Source: an uncultured Aquimarina sp.
GTDB taxonomy: Bacteria > Bacteroidota > Bacteroidia > Flavobacteriales > Flavobacteriaceae
Length of the DNA: 64,000 nucleotides
Assembly (NCBI GenBank): GCA_947496705.1
Contig: CANMDW010000003.1
Location: forward strand, 124,001 to 188,000
Direction of reading: 5' to 3'
Below are positions 1 to 8,741 of this stretch, in pieces. Made by a program: the position numbers and the translations under genes. Under the pieces are notes generated by a model, which was not told the origin of the DNA, ran no database searches, and saw only the letters and a list, made by a program, of their open reading frames with translations. Positions within the stretch are counted from its first letter, which is position 1, and each line of letters starts with the position of its first letter.

Positions 1-252
1 TTCTATGGTGTTAAGCCCCAAATAAGAAAATACCAACCTCTGACCTTGATTTACTTCAATAGTGTATTTTCCATCAAAATCAGTTTGAGTTCCGTCAGAA
101 GTTCCCTTTATGGTAACGTTTACACCCGGTAGCGGGAGCCCTCCTTGATCTGTTACTGTTCCCGAGACAGTTCTCTCTTGTCCATAAGAAATTTGAGTAA
201 TGAGCACCAAGAGTAATGTCAAAACCCCAATAATTTGTGTTTGATTTTTCAT
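1..252 (-). CDS. SusC/RagA-like TonB-dependent receptor, N-terminal fragment
   Basis: The reverse strand from the ATG at 252 stays open to the window edge, giving the first 84 residues. A signal peptide (MKNQTQIIGVLTLLLVLITQ, then ISYGQ) is followed by a carboxypeptidase-regulatory-like domain with the usual motifs: VSGTVTDQGGLPLPGVNVT, then IKGTSDGTQTDFDGKY and LVFSYLG. In flavobacteria this domain at a secreted N-terminus usually starts a SusC-type outer-membrane receptor that imports oligomers with a SusD lipoprotein partner. Plug, barrel and any SusD lie outside the window. Other proteins with the same domain (compare 38314-39345) are possible, but the GTVTD-LPGVNV-GT-TDFDG spacing is most typical of SusC. 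Confidence 0.8.
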   Translation of the reverse strand, partial: MKNQTQIIGVLTLLLVLITQISYGQERTVSGTVTDQGGLPLPGVNVTIKGTSDGTQTDFDGKYTIEVNQGQRLVFSYLGLNTIE

Positions 253-610
253 AGTATTTAGATTAGTTGGCCTAAAATCTTAATAATAACCCAACAAAAC
301 AACTAATTCGGCTTAAATTTTACGAAATCATTAACATTTTAATAGTATTGCACTCTTACGAAGAGGAAATTCTACTCTTGATAATTCTTGATGTTAATCG
401 ACTCTGGTTTATGATAGTCCTTATTTTAATACGTACTCTTTTTTAATCTCTAATTTTTTCATTGTCTCGTTTTCAAAACCCAAGCTTTTCTTTACATTTG
501 CTTCCTCATTGCGATAGGGATAGCAGCGACATCCCCCGAACTTATTTCGGGGATATAGCGGATAGCCCGGCCACTCGACTTTGGAGAGTGGATCGCCCAA
601 AACATAAATC
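253..610. other. intergenic region between divergent receptor and serS
   Basis: A 358-base gap without a credible gene. The left half is plain AT-rich sequence that should carry the promoters of the divergent receptor and serS; I could not place a convincing -7 element there. The right half (about 500-600) is a palindromic element described separately. A short reverse reading frame over 421-612 has no family resemblance and is mostly made of that palindrome, so I do not call it a gene. Confidence 0.6.
509..600. repeat. palindromic intergenic element, copy 1
   Basis: Two nested hairpins sit just before serS: CCCCGAA at 534-540 pairs with TTCGGGG at 546-552, and CCACTC at 571-576 pairs with GAGTGG at 586-591. 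The flanks read AGCAGCGACATCC on the left and GGATATAGCGGATAGCCCGG on the right. A related arrangement (CAGCATCC ... GATATAGCGCACAGCCTGCC) recurs, inverted, at 48391-48482, so this looks like a dispersed family with conserved shoulders and a variable central stem. The role is unknown; termination for the receptor side or a mobile palindrome are both possible. Confidence 0.6.
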
Positions 611-1882
611 ATGTTAGTAGTACAGCAAGTTATAGCGAATAAAGAAGCCTACATCAAAGCATTGGCAAAACGAAATTTTGATGCAACCCCTGTATTTGAA
701 AAAGTAATTGCTCTGGATGAAGATCGTCGTGGAACACAAGCACAATTAGATAACACGCTGGCTGATTCAAATAAATTCTCTAAAGAAATAGGGTTGCTTT
801 TTAAAAATAAAGAGCACCAAAAAGCAAATCTGCTAAAAGAGAAAACCGCTCAACTTAAAGAAACTTCAAAAGATTTGTCTTCTAGGTTAGCCGAAATCCA
901 GGAGGAACTTGCAACGCTGCTATATACCATTCCTAATATCCCGCACGATTCTGTTCCTGATGGGCAGAGTGATGAAGATAACGAGGAGGTATATAAAGAG
1001 GGAGAGATTCCCAAACTGGAAGATGGTGCACTACCCCATTGGGAGCTTGCTAAAAAATATGATATCATCGATTTTGAACTGGGTGTAAAAATTACAGGTG
1101 CCGGTTTCCCGGTCTACAAAGGTAAAGGCGCAAGGTTGCAACGCGCTTTGATCGGTTATTTTCTGGACAAAAATACCGAAGCAGGTTACAAAGAGTTTCA
1201 GGTGCCGCATCTGGTTAATGAAGCGTCTGGTTATGGTACGGGGCAGTTACCAGATAAAGAAGGGCAAATGTATCATGTTACCGGTGATGATCTATATCTG
1301 ATTCCTACCGCAGAGGTACCGGTAACCAATCTTTTCAGAGATGATTTATTGCAGGAAAAAGACCTTCCTGTGTGTTGCACGGGATATACCCCATGTTTTA
1401 GACGTGAAGCCGGTTCTTATGGTGCACATGTGCGTGGATTAAACCGACTGCATCAGTTTGACAAGGTAGAGATCGTGCGTATCGAAAAACAAGAAAACTC
1501 ATATGCTGCCTTGGATGGAATGGTGGAGCACGTAAAAGATATTCTTAGAACGCTACAATTACCCTATCGTATTTTGCGCCTTTGTGGTGGTGATATTGGG
1601 TTTACTTCTGCCCTTACTTATGATTTTGAAGTGTTTTCTACAGCTCAGGATCGCTGGCTGGAGATAAGTTCTGTGTCTAATTTTGAATCCTACCAGGCCA
1701 ATCGTTTAAAACTGCGCTACAAAGATGCTAATGGTAAAAATCAATTGGCACATACCCTTAACGGAAGTTCATTGGCATTACCCAGAGTACTTGCGGGCAT
1801 CTTAGAAAACTATCAAACTTCTAAAGGTATCAAAATCCCCGAAGTATTGGTGCCATATTGTGGGTTTGAGTGGATTGATTAG
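611..1882 (+). CDS. serS: seryl-tRNA synthetase
   Basis: Class II aminoacyl-tRNA synthetase that charges tRNA-Ser in the cytoplasm. The 423-residue length is normal. Residues 1-110 form the helical tRNA-binding arm, rich in K and E and ending at the family signature LLYTIPNIPHDSVPDG. The catalytic domain has motif 1 near KGKGARLQRALIGYFLD, the TAEVPVTNLFRDD region, motif 2 (CFRREAGSYGAHVRGLNRLH) and motif 3 (NGSSLALPRVLAGILENYQ). The ATG at 611 follows directly on the palindromic element and gives the expected N-terminus, so there is no reason to move it. Its downstream neighbour has its own promoter, so serS is probably transcribed alone. Confidence 0.97.
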   Translation: MLVVQQVIANKEAYIKALAKRNFDATPVFEKVIALDEDRRGTQAQLDNTLADSNKFSKEIGLLFKNKEHQKANLLKEKTAQLKETSKDLSSRLAEIQEELATLLYTIPNIPHDSVPDGQSDEDNEEVYKEGEIPKLEDGALPHWELAKKYDIIDFELGVKITGAGFPVYKGKGARLQRALIGYFLDKNTEAGYKEFQVPHLVNEASGYGTGQLPDKEGQMYHVTGDDLYLIPTAEVPVTNLFRDDLLQEKDLPVCCTGYTPCFRREAGSYGAHVRGLNRLHQFDKVEIVRIEKQENSYAALDGMVEHVKDILRTLQLPYRILRLCGGDIGFTSALTYDFEVFSTAQDRWLEISSVSNFESYQANRLKLRYKDANGKNQLAHTLNGSSLALPRVLAGILENYQTSKGIKIPEVLVPYCGFEWID

Positions 1883-1934
1883 CATATGAGCCGAGTCTTT
1901 GAGGAATGAGTTATATAGCATTGAAACTCCTCAT

Positions 1935-1974
1935 AAACTCAAAAACTCATTTACTCACTAACTTATTTACTATC
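1935..1974 (+). repeat. degenerate octamer array (ACTCA motif) before TPR gene
   Basis: Five consecutive 8-base units read AAACTCAA, AAACTCAT, TTACTCAC, TAACTTAT, TTACTATC. The array runs straight into the -7 element of the next gene. A second, purer array with the same ACTCA core and the same period is at 5149-5172, again before a promoter. Confidence 0.6.
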
Positions 1975-1978
1975 TTTA
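1971..1978 (+). promoter_or_regulatory. -7 promoter element of TPR gene
   Basis: TATCTTTA matches the Bacteroidetes -7 consensus TAnnTTTG with one change. It lies 16 bases before the ATG at 1995. It rules out a longer upstream reading frame in another phase. Confidence 0.5.
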
Positions 1979-1994
1979 CAAAAAAACTTGCAAA

Positions 1995-3785
1995 ATGCGT
2001 TTTGTCTTTTTCTATATTGTTTTATTCTTTGCTTTTTTGGCATCTGCACAATCAGAGCAACTGGCAAAAAACTATATTGAGCAGGGGCAGTATGAAAAAG
2101 CATTGTCTGTTTATCAAAAACTCTACAATAAAAATCCTAACCGGATGAATTATCTTCTTGGACTTGTTGGAGCCCACCAGCAATTAGAGAAATTTGATGA
2201 AGCAAAAAAAATCCTGACAGAAAGAGTCAAGAAAGATCCTAATAATGCACAACTGCTGGTAGAATTTGGGCATCACTATGACCTTCAGGGAAAATCGGAA
2301 GAGGCGCGTTCTTATTATAAACAGGCCATAGAAAAATATAATAATAACGATACAAATCACGCCTACTCCCTGGCGCAAACTTTTGAAAAATATAACTTAT
2401 TGGATGAAGCGGCATTGATCTATGAAAAAGGAATGGAAGATAATCCAAGAGCCAATTTTAATGTACAATTAGCTAAAATATACGGAGAACAAGGAAAGCT
2501 TGAAAAAATGTTTGATAGCTATCTGGCGTTATTACAGTTGCAACCCAATTATATAAACATTGTACAACGCAATTTTAGTGATTATATCAACGAAGATCCT
2601 ACAAGTGAGGCTAATGTTATTTTTAGAAGATTATTAATAAAAAGGCTTCAGCAAAACCCGGATATCTTATATAACGAAATGCTAAGCTGGCTCTTTGTAC
2701 AACAAAAAGAATTCAAAAAAGCTTTTATTCATGAAAAAGCAATATACAAACGTAATGATGACCTGGGCCCGCAAGGAATTATCGATCTCGCCAGAATAGC
2801 CATATCTGAAAAAGATATTAAATCTGCTACAGAGATCCTGAACTACATTCTTGAAACTCCGGCTTCCAGAGATATGAAGCTTACCGCCCACAAGATCATC
2901 CTGAAAGCCAAAGTAGATAATGCCAGTAAAAAGGATTATAAAACCATTGTAGAACAATATAACACCGTGTTTCAGGAATATGGTAAATCGAGAGAAACCA
3001 TAAGTTTACAAATTGATTATGCGCATTTTCTGGCCTTCAATCAAGATAAAAAGCAAGAGGCTATTGCTTTTTTAAAAGATCTGATCCAAAGAGAACGTCT
3101 TTCCAGATTTCAATCTTCCCGAATTAAAATGAAAATCGCCGATATTCTGGTATTGGATCAAAAATTTAATCAGGCATTAATTTATTATACTCAGGTGCAA
3201 AACGCATTAAAAAACAATTTTCTGGCACAGGATGCACGGTTTAAAGTTGCAAAAACAAGCTATTATAAAGGTGATTTTGCCTGGGCACAGACACAATTGG
3301 ATGTACTGAAATCCTCTACATCACAGTTAATTGCCAATGACGCTATGGAGCTAAGCCTTATTATTAGTGATAATTCACAAGAAGACTCTACGCAAACTGC
3401 GCTTAAGATTTTTGCTAAAGCCGACCTGCTGGCTTTTCAGAATAAAAATGAAGAAGCTATCGCTACCTATGAAAAAATTTTAACCGATCACAAAGGCGAA
3501 AAAATTGAAGATGAAACCTTTCTTCGGCAGGCTAAATTATTTGAAAAAGAAAAACAGTTTGACAAAGCCAAAGTAAACTACCTGAAAATCATCGAGTTCT
3601 ACAATAATGATATTTTGGCAGATGATGCGTATTATTGGCTTGCAGAATTATATGCAACCGAGCTTGGAGAACCGGAAAAGGCCAAAGAATTATATGAAAA
3701 GATCATTTTTAACCATGCCGATAGTATTTATTTTGTAGATGCCCGTAAGAAGTACAGAACTTTACGGGGGGATGCGATTAATTAG
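1995..3785 (+). CDS. secreted TPR-repeat protein
   Basis: A 596-residue protein starting with a signal peptide (MRFVFFYIVLFFAFLASAQS) and continuing as helical tetratricopeptide repeats to the C-terminus. Typical repeat signatures are YEKALSVYQKLYNKNPNRMN near 30, EEARSYYKQAIEKY near 105, NEEAIATYEKILTDHKGEKI near 500 and PEKAKELYEKIIFNHADSIY near 565. The last repeats resemble outer-membrane BamD/YbgF-type TPRs, so a periplasmic scaffold is likely. Flavobacterial genomes carry this protein as conserved but uncharacterised. It is preceded by its own promoter and followed after 20 bases by the DUF4286 gene, so the two may be co-transcribed. No catalytic domain is visible. Confidence 0.8.
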   Translation: MRFVFFYIVLFFAFLASAQSEQLAKNYIEQGQYEKALSVYQKLYNKNPNRMNYLLGLVGAHQQLEKFDEAKKILTERVKKDPNNAQLLVEFGHHYDLQGKSEEARSYYKQAIEKYNNNDTNHAYSLAQTFEKYNLLDEAALIYEKGMEDNPRANFNVQLAKIYGEQGKLEKMFDSYLALLQLQPNYINIVQRNFSDYINEDPTSEANVIFRRLLIKRLQQNPDILYNEMLSWLFVQQKEFKKAFIHEKAIYKRNDDLGPQGIIDLARIAISEKDIKSATEILNYILETPASRDMKLTAHKIILKAKVDNASKKDYKTIVEQYNTVFQEYGKSRETISLQIDYAHFLAFNQDKKQEAIAFLKDLIQRERLSRFQSSRIKMKIADILVLDQKFNQALIYYTQVQNALKNNFLAQDARFKVAKTSYYKGDFAWAQTQLDVLKSSTSQLIANDAMELSLIISDNSQEDSTQTALKIFAKADLLAFQNKNEEAIATYEKILTDHKGEKIEDETFLRQAKLFEKEKQFDKAKVNYLKIIEFYNNDILADDAYYWLAELYATELGEPEKAKELYEKIIFNHADSIYFVDARKKYRTLRGDAIN

Positions 3786-3805
3786 TGGGTAGTAGTTACT
3801 AAAAA

Positions 3806-4123
3806 ATGTACATATATAACGTAACCATAAATATTGAAGAAACCGTTCATAACGAGTGGCTGGACTGGATGAAAAACCATCATATTCCTGATATGCTTGC
3901 GACAGGGAAATTTAGCAAAGCATTAATGACCAAAGTGTTGGTTGAGGAAGAAATGGGTGGTACCACCTACTCTGTGCAATACACCACAAACAGTAAGGAA
4001 ACTCTACAAAAGTACTATGATAAAGACGCCGATCGTCTTAGAGCAGAAACAGATCGCTTTGCAGGTAAATTTGTCGCTTTCAGCACCGAACTGGAAATTG
4101 TGAGCGAACGGCCCCACCCCTAA
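3806..4123 (+). CDS. DUF4286 family protein
   Basis: A small cytoplasmic protein of 105 residues. The opening [19 protein letters not shown] and the following [17 protein letters not shown] are the family signature; the function is unknown, and the fold looks like a dimeric alpha-beta barrel domain. It lies between the TPR gene and rsmA, both close by, so an operon is likely. The last residues (RPHP) and the stop codon are read out of CCCCACCCCTAA, which looks like the edge of the palindromic repeat at 4127-4213; the natural C-terminus may have been altered by that element. Confidence 0.8.
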   Translation: MYIYNVTINIEETVHNEWLDWMKNHHIPDMLATGKFSKALMTKVLVEEEMGGTTYSVQYTTNSKETLQKYYDKDADRLRAETDRFAGKFVAFSTELEIVSERPHP

Positions 4124-4126
4124 ATT

Positions 4127-4213
4127 CTCTCCCCAAAGGAGAGGAGCTTTCAATATGCATAAAAAAAAGAAAAAAAGTAGACGTCGAGACTCACCTTCTC
4201 CTTTGGGAGAGGC
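4127..4213. repeat. inverted-repeat element at the rsmA start
   Basis: CTCTCCCCAAAGGAGAGGAG at 4127-4146 is mirrored by CCTTCTCCTTTGGGAGAGGC at 4194-4213 (arms complementary apart from a few mismatches). Each arm is itself close to palindromic. Between the arms lies a short A-rich stretch that encodes a run of K and R in the longer rsmA frame. Elements of the form CTCTCC-AAAGGAGAG are, from memory, common between flavobacterial genes. Confidence 0.7.
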
Positions 4214-4229
4214 ATCGAGAGATGGTGTT

Positions 4230-5027
4230 GTGAAGGCCAAAAAGCACCTCGGGCAACATTTCTTAAAAGATGAAAATATAGCCAAAAAAATTAGTGATAC
4301 CCTTACCCTAAACGGTTACAGGAATGTAATCGAAATTGGTCCGGGAATGGGCGTGTTAACAAAATATATCGTACAAAAAGATCTGGATGTAGTTGCTATG
4401 GACCTCGATAGCGAGTCTATTGAGTATCTCAATACCAATTTCCGTCTGGAACATACCGAAGCCATACGAAATGCTACTTCTTTTGAGGTGTTGGAAGCAG
4501 ATTTCCTGAAATTTGATTTAAGTACGTTATTTCCCAAACAACAATTTGCCATCACCGGTAACTTTCCATATAACATCTCTACACAGATTGTTTTTAAAAC
4601 CCTGGAAAACCGGGATCGCATTCCCGAATTTACAGGAATGTTTCAAAAAGAGGTGGCACAACGTATTTGTGAAAAAGCAGGAAGTAAGACGTATGGTATT
4701 CTCTCGGTATTAACGCAGGCATTTTATGATGCCGAATATCTTTTTACCGTTTCTCCTGATGTTTTTAACCCTCCTCCCAAAGTAGATAGTGGGGTTTTGC
4801 GATTAATTCGGAAAAAGGAATATTCGCTTCCCTGCGATGCAACATTGTTCTTTCGTGTAGTAAAAACCGCCTTTGGACAACGTCGTAAAACGCTGCGGAA
4901 CAGTCTTAAAACATTTCAGTTACCCGAAGAAATCAAAACATCAGAGATCTTATCAAAACGCCCCGAACAATTATCTGTTGATCAGTTTGTAGCATTGACA
5001 CTAAGTATCCAAAAATCAATTTCCTAA
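4230..5027 (+). CDS. rsmA: 16S rRNA dimethyladenosine transferase
   Basis: RsmA/KsgA dimethylates two adjacent adenosines near the 3' end of 16S rRNA during small-subunit maturation, using S-adenosylmethionine. The SAM-binding loop is [15 protein letters not shown], followed by the acidic AMDLD; the catalytic motif is GNFPYNIST (NxPY); the C-terminal part has [15 protein letters not shown] and [12 protein letters not shown]. The family normally begins at the [11 protein letters not shown] block, which the GTG at 4230 reproduces exactly. An ATG at 4155 would add 25 residues ([20 protein letters not shown] and five more) encoded almost wholly by the inverted repeat, so I prefer the GTG. Which start is used is open. 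Confidence 0.93.
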   Translation: MKAKKHLGQHFLKDENIAKKISDTLTLNGYRNVIEIGPGMGVLTKYIVQKDLDVVAMDLDSESIEYLNTNFRLEHTEAIRNATSFEVLEADFLKFDLSTLFPKQQFAITGNFPYNISTQIVFKTLENRDRIPEFTGMFQKEVAQRICEKAGSKTYGILSVLTQAFYDAEYLFTVSPDVFNPPPKVDSGVLRLIRKKEYSLPCDATLFFRVVKTAFGQRRKTLRNSLKTFQLPEEIKTSEILSKRPEQLSVDQFVALTLSIQKSIS

Positions 5028-5148
5028 AAAGGCAATCTATACATATACTATTAGGTAGGGAGTGAGAATTTAAGTTCATATAGTTAACTGTCTGCCAGGG
5101 GGTCATGAAAAAACAACTAATATCTGTACATCAACTCACTTCCAACAG

Positions 5149-5172
5149 ACTCAACAACTCAACAACTCATAA
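5149..5172 (+). repeat. octamer array ACTCAACA upstream of mgtE
   Basis: Three tandem 8-base units (ACTCAACA, ACTCAACA, ACTCATAA), with a looser AACTCAC copy at 5133. The array ends about 45 bases before the mgtE -7 element. It shares period and core with the array at 1935-1974. Confidence 0.6.
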
Positions 5173-5216
5173 TACTTAAAATAACACCCCCGTAAAGTGC
5201 AATTAAATTCTTTAGT

Positions 5217-5224
5217 TATCTTTG
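5217..5224 (+). promoter_or_regulatory. -7 promoter element of mgtE
   Basis: TATCTTTG is a perfect TAnnTTTG. It overlaps the TTG at 5222 that would open the longest reading frame, so translation must start further down, at the ATG at 5261. Confidence 0.7.
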
Positions 5225-5260
5225 TGGGCGTTTGCACAAAGGGCCATTAAATTAATTGAT

Positions 5261-6610
5261 ATGCAATTTCACATTACTACCCATTTTATTGAACAGGTAC
5301 AGCACCTTATCGAGATAGAGGGTGATGCTCGCCTGCGCAATATGCTGGAGGAAATTCACTTTGCTGATATTGCAGAGATTATTAGTGAGCTCCACTTATC
5401 TGAGGCAACCTATCTTATCAAATTACTGGACAGCGAGAAAACTTCTGAAGCACTGATGGAGTTGGAAGAAGATTTTCGTGAACGTATTTTGGAAAACCTT
5501 TCAGCAAAAGAAATTGCAGAAGAACTGGAGGAAATGGACTCTGATGATGCAACCGATGTTGTCTCCGAGCTTCCAGATGAAAAAGCCGAGAAAGTAATTG
5601 CCGAGATAGAAGATGAAAAACGTGCAAAGGAAATTAAAGAATTACTCGCATATGACGAGGATACTGCTGGTGGTTTGATGGCCAAAGAGTTGGTAAAAGT
5701 AAAAGAAACCTGGACTGTAGCCGGTTGTGTTCGCGAGATGCGAAGGCAGGCCGAAAATGTCACTAGAGTACATTCTATCTATGTGATAGATAACGAAGAA
5801 AAACTGAAAGGAAGACTATCGCTTAAAGATCTGCTAACTGCGCCGGCAAAGACTCATATTAGCGATGTATATATCCCCAAAGTAGACTATGTAAACGTAG
5901 ATACCGAAGGAGAAGAAGTGGCTCGTGTTATGCAAAAATACGATTTGGAAGCCATCCCTGTAGTGGATCACGATGGCGTATTGGTGGGCCGTGTCACTAT
6001 CGATGATATAGTAGACTTTATAAAAGATGAAGCAGAAAAGGATTATCAGCTGGCAGCAGGTATCTCTCAGGTTGTAGAAGCAGATGACAGTGTTTGGGAA
6101 CTTACCAGAGCACGTTTGCCATGGCTCATTTTAGGCCTTTTTGGAGGGTTGGGAAGTGTATTCATCATGGAAGGCTATGAAGAAGCACTCACAAAATATA
6201 AAGAACTGTTTTTCTTTACACCTCTTATTGCTGCAATGGCAGGAAATGTAGGTGTTCAATCCTCTGCGATTATCGTGCAAGGTTTGGCAAATGATAATGT
6301 AAAAGGAAGTCTTTTTAAACGATTACTTAAAGAAGTGAGCCTAAGTCTTATAAGTGGTGTAACTTTGGGCCTATTGGTCATTGTATTTGGATTTATTACT
6401 CAAATGGACATTAATTTTAGCTTTACCATTGCCATATCGATGTTATGTGTTATCATCGTAGCAGCACTTGTGGGGACTTTTGTTCCTATTATTCTAGATA
6501 AAAAGGGTATCGATCCGGCTATTGCTACGGGGCCTTTTATTACAACGAGCAATGACATCTTTGGTATTTTTTTGTTCTTTTATATTGCAAAACTTATTTT
6601 AGGGTTTTAG
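5261..6610 (+). CDS. mgtE: magnesium transporter MgtE
   Basis: An inner-membrane Mg2+ channel gated by intracellular Mg2+. The 449-residue protein has the full order: an acidic N-domain (about 1-125, with EELEEMDSDDATDVVSELPD), two CBS domains (about 130-250, with MRRQAENVTRVHSIYVID and LEAIPVVDHDGVLVGRVTID), a plug helix, and five membrane helices with the pore signature GNVGVQSSAIIVQGLA followed by IDPAIATGPFITTSNDIFGI. The ATG at 5261 is chosen because the upstream TTG overlaps the -7 element. It follows rsmA but has its own promoter. All hallmark segments are present, so it should work. Confidence 0.95.
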   Translation: MQFHITTHFIEQVQHLIEIEGDARLRNMLEEIHFADIAEIISELHLSEATYLIKLLDSEKTSEALMELEEDFRERILENLSAKEIAEELEEMDSDDATDVVSELPDEKAEKVIAEIEDEKRAKEIKELLAYDEDTAGGLMAKELVKVKETWTVAGCVREMRRQAENVTRVHSIYVIDNEEKLKGRLSLKDLLTAPAKTHISDVYIPKVDYVNVDTEGEEVARVMQKYDLEAIPVVDHDGVLVGRVTIDDIVDFIKDEAEKDYQLAAGISQVVEADDSVWELTRARLPWLILGLFGGLGSVFIMEGYEEALTKYKELFFFTPLIAAMAGNVGVQSSAIIVQGLANDNVKGSLFKRLLKEVSLSLISGVTLGLLVIVFGFITQMDINFSFTIAISMLCVIIVAALVGTFVPIILDKKGIDPAIATGPFITTSNDIFGIFLFFYIAKLILGF

Positions 6611-6611
6611 G

Positions 6612-6682
6612 CAGGCTTTTCACTGTAGTTTTACAAACCACTTATCAAAGTTTGTAAAAGCTGCCGTTACAATCACTGCCTG
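6612..6682 (+). terminator. nested inverted repeat after mgtE
   Basis: TTTTACAAAC at 6629-6638 pairs perfectly with GTTTGTAAAA at 6650-6659, enclosed by CAGGC at 6612-6616 and GCCTG at 6678-6682. It begins right after the mgtE stop. A T-run is lacking, so it may be a weak terminator or a 3' stabilising stem-loop. A second perfect pair, CTAGTGT/ACACTAG, lies downstream at about 6736-6768. Confidence 0.45.
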
Positions 6683-6805
6683 AGATTAAAATTATTGTAC
6701 TTTTAAAAATAAAAGAATAGTAGTTCCCTATGTCTCTAGTGTTAAGTCAAGACTGAAATGACACTAGGTTACTATGTACAGCACTATAAACTCTAAAAAT
6801 CCCTA

Positions 6806-7198
6806 ATGAAACCTGAAATCTTCGAACATCAAATTACTGTTCCAAAATCTGCAATAGATGATATGGATCATGTAAATAATGTAGTATACCTGCTGTGGGT
6901 ACAGGATATCGCTAAAAAACATTGGGAATCAAAAACCGATGAACGCATCAGAAACAAATATGTATGGGTAGTCCTTAATCACTTTATCGAATACCACCAG
7001 CCAGCCTATGAAAATGATAAAATCATCTTACAAACCTGGATAGATAGTCATCAAGGGGTTAAAAGTGACCGCCATACCCGGATTATCAATACAGTCACTC
7101 AAAAAGTACTGGTGTCTGCCAAAACAAGCTGGTGCCTGCTCTATAAAGAAACGTTAAGGCCTGCAAGGATTACCGATGAAATAAGTACCTTGTTTTAA
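6806..7198 (+). CDS. acyl-CoA thioesterase, 4HBT hotdog family
   Basis: A 130-residue single hotdog domain. The N-terminal motif DDMDHVNNVVYLLWVQDI is the 4-hydroxybenzoyl-CoA thioesterase/YbgC-type signature, in which the D-x-x-x-H-V-N region lines the thioester site. Such proteins hydrolyse acyl-CoA or acyl-ACP in the cytoplasm; the substrate cannot be read from the sequence. The spacing to the cupin gene downstream (57 bases) permits co-transcription. Confidence 0.85.
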   Translation: MKPEIFEHQITVPKSAIDDMDHVNNVVYLLWVQDIAKKHWESKTDERIRNKYVWVVLNHFIEYHQPAYENDKIILQTWIDSHQGVKSDRHTRIINTVTQKVLVSAKTSWCLLYKETLRPARITDEISTLF

Positions 7199-7255
7199 AG
7201 AAAAACCCAAAGCAAAGTCCGGCAACATTTTAATGATTATAAAAATTTAATCTCT

Positions 7256-7621
7256 ATGGAAGCGATCAATATCAATAAAAAGTTATCAAAATTCAGTAAG
7301 CAATGGCACCCGCATCGTATTGCAACTGTAGACGACAATCAAGTGTATCTTGCCAAATTATCCGGTGATTTTGTGTGGCATAAACACGAAGATGAAGATG
7401 AGCTTTTTCACATTATAAAAGGCACTCTATATATGAAATTTAGAGACAAAACCGTAAAGGTAGAAGCCGGAGAAATTATTGTGGTACCCAAAGGAGTAGA
7501 ACACTGCCCTTCTACCAAAGATGGTGAGGAAGTGCATGTATTACTTTTCGAAAAAGCGAGTACTAAACATACCGGCGAAGTAGAAAGTGAGCGAACGGTT
7601 TCTCAATATGTTGATATATAA
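7256..7621 (+). CDS. small cupin-domain protein
   Basis: A 121-residue single-domain cupin. Cupin motif 1 is seen as VWHKHEDEDELFHIIKGTL (H, H, E metal ligands) and motif 2 as GEIIVVPKGVEHCPSTKDG. The start MEAININKKLSKFSKQWHPH is typical of flavobacterial mannose-6-phosphate-isomerase-like cupins. It probably binds a divalent metal; the substrate is unknown. It lies 12 bases before the Gfo/Idh/MocA gene, so the two are almost certainly co-transcribed, hinting at sugar metabolism, but this is inference. Confidence 0.85.
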   Translation: MEAININKKLSKFSKQWHPHRIATVDDNQVYLAKLSGDFVWHKHEDEDELFHIIKGTLYMKFRDKTVKVEAGEIIVVPKGVEHCPSTKDGEEVHVLLFEKASTKHTGEVESERTVSQYVDI

Positions 7622-7633
7622 ACCCATGATATC

Positions 7634-8722
7634 ATGACATCAAATCGCAGAACTTTTATAAAAAACACCAGCTTACTTCTAGGCTACACCCTGCTCCCCT
7701 ACACCAATTTATACGCAATCTCTGGTCAAAAACAAATTGGCGTCTGTCTGGTGGGATTAGGAAATTACAGTACCCAAATACTGGCCCCGGCCTTACAACT
7801 CACCAAGCATTGTAAATTAACAGGAATTGTAACCGGTAGCCCATGGAAAATTCCCAAATGGCAAAAAAGATATGGCATCCCCGATACAAACGTCTACAAC
7901 TATGATACGATGCATCAGATCGCAAATAATCCCAATATCGATGTGATCTATATTGTAGTCCCCACTGGATTACATGCCAAATATGCCATTAATGCTGCCA
8001 ATGCAGGAAAACATGTCTGGTGCGAAAAACCCATGGCAAAAACCGAAGCCGAATGCCGGGCGATTATCGATGCATGTGAGAAAAATAAAGTAAAACTTAC
8101 TATAGGGTATCGCATGCAACACGAACCCAACACTCGTACCATTATCGGTTGGGCCAACTCAAAACCCTATGGAAAGATTAAAACAGTAAGAGCAGAAATA
8201 GGGTATCATGTAAGGAATCCTGCCCGTACCTGGAGATTAAATGCCGAATTAGGCGGGGGCGCTATGTATGACCTGGGTGTATATGCGCTTAATGCAGCTA
8301 GATATACCACCGGCGAAGAGCCTATATCGGTAACTGCACAGCAAATAACTACCCGGCCTAAGATATTTACAGAAACCGATGAGACTACACATTTTATGTT
8401 AGAATTCCCTTCCGGGGCGATAGCCCATGGTAAAACCAGCCTGGGTAAATCCTTGCATGAGTTGTATGTAGATTGCGAGAACGGCTGGTATACCCTGGCA
8501 CCTTTCTCTATGTATACTGGTGTAGAAGGTAAAACAAGTGACGGAACACTTTTAAACACCTATATCGAAAGTCAACAAGCCCTACAAATGGATGATGATG
8601 CACGCTCTATCATAAACAACACAGCTGTTTTGGTACCTGGTGAAGAAGGTATAAAAGACATTAAGATTGTAGAAGCGATTTATAAAGCAGCTAAAAGTGG
8701 TGAAACGATTTCATTAATATAA
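7634..8722 (+). CDS. Gfo/Idh/MocA oxidoreductase with Tat-type leader
   Basis: A 362-residue NAD(P)-dependent sugar or inositol dehydrogenase-like protein. The leader SNRRTFIKNTSLLLGYTLL has the twin arginine, suggesting export in folded form with bound cofactor by the Tat pathway, as in glucose-fructose oxidoreductase. The Rossmann part follows (GVCLVGLGNYST near 36) with the family motif WCEKPMAKTEAECRAII near 132, and the C-terminal alpha/beta domain has GGGAMYDLGVYALNAARY. It forms a likely two-gene unit with the preceding cupin. The substrate is not deducible. Confidence 0.9.
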   Translation: MTSNRRTFIKNTSLLLGYTLLPYTNLYAISGQKQIGVCLVGLGNYSTQILAPALQLTKHCKLTGIVTGSPWKIPKWQKRYGIPDTNVYNYDTMHQIANNPNIDVIYIVVPTGLHAKYAINAANAGKHVWCEKPMAKTEAECRAIIDACEKNKVKLTIGYRMQHEPNTRTIIGWANSKPYGKIKTVRAEIGYHVRNPARTWRLNAELGGGAMYDLGVYALNAARYTTGEEPISVTAQQITTRPKIFTETDETTHFMLEFPSGAIAHGKTSLGKSLHELYVDCENGWYTLAPFSMYTGVEGKTSDGTLLNTYIESQQALQMDDDARSIINNTAVLVPGEEGIKDIKIVEAIYKAAKSGETISLI

Positions 8723-8741
8723 AATAGTCATTTATGACACT

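Noticed and set aside
421..612. Reverse frame of 63 codons before serS
   Set aside because: It is mostly translated palindrome and A/T-rich spacer, with no family resemblance and overlap with the serS start.
5222..5260. TTG start of mgtE at 5222
   Set aside because: It lies inside the TATCTTTG promoter element and adds residues absent from the family.
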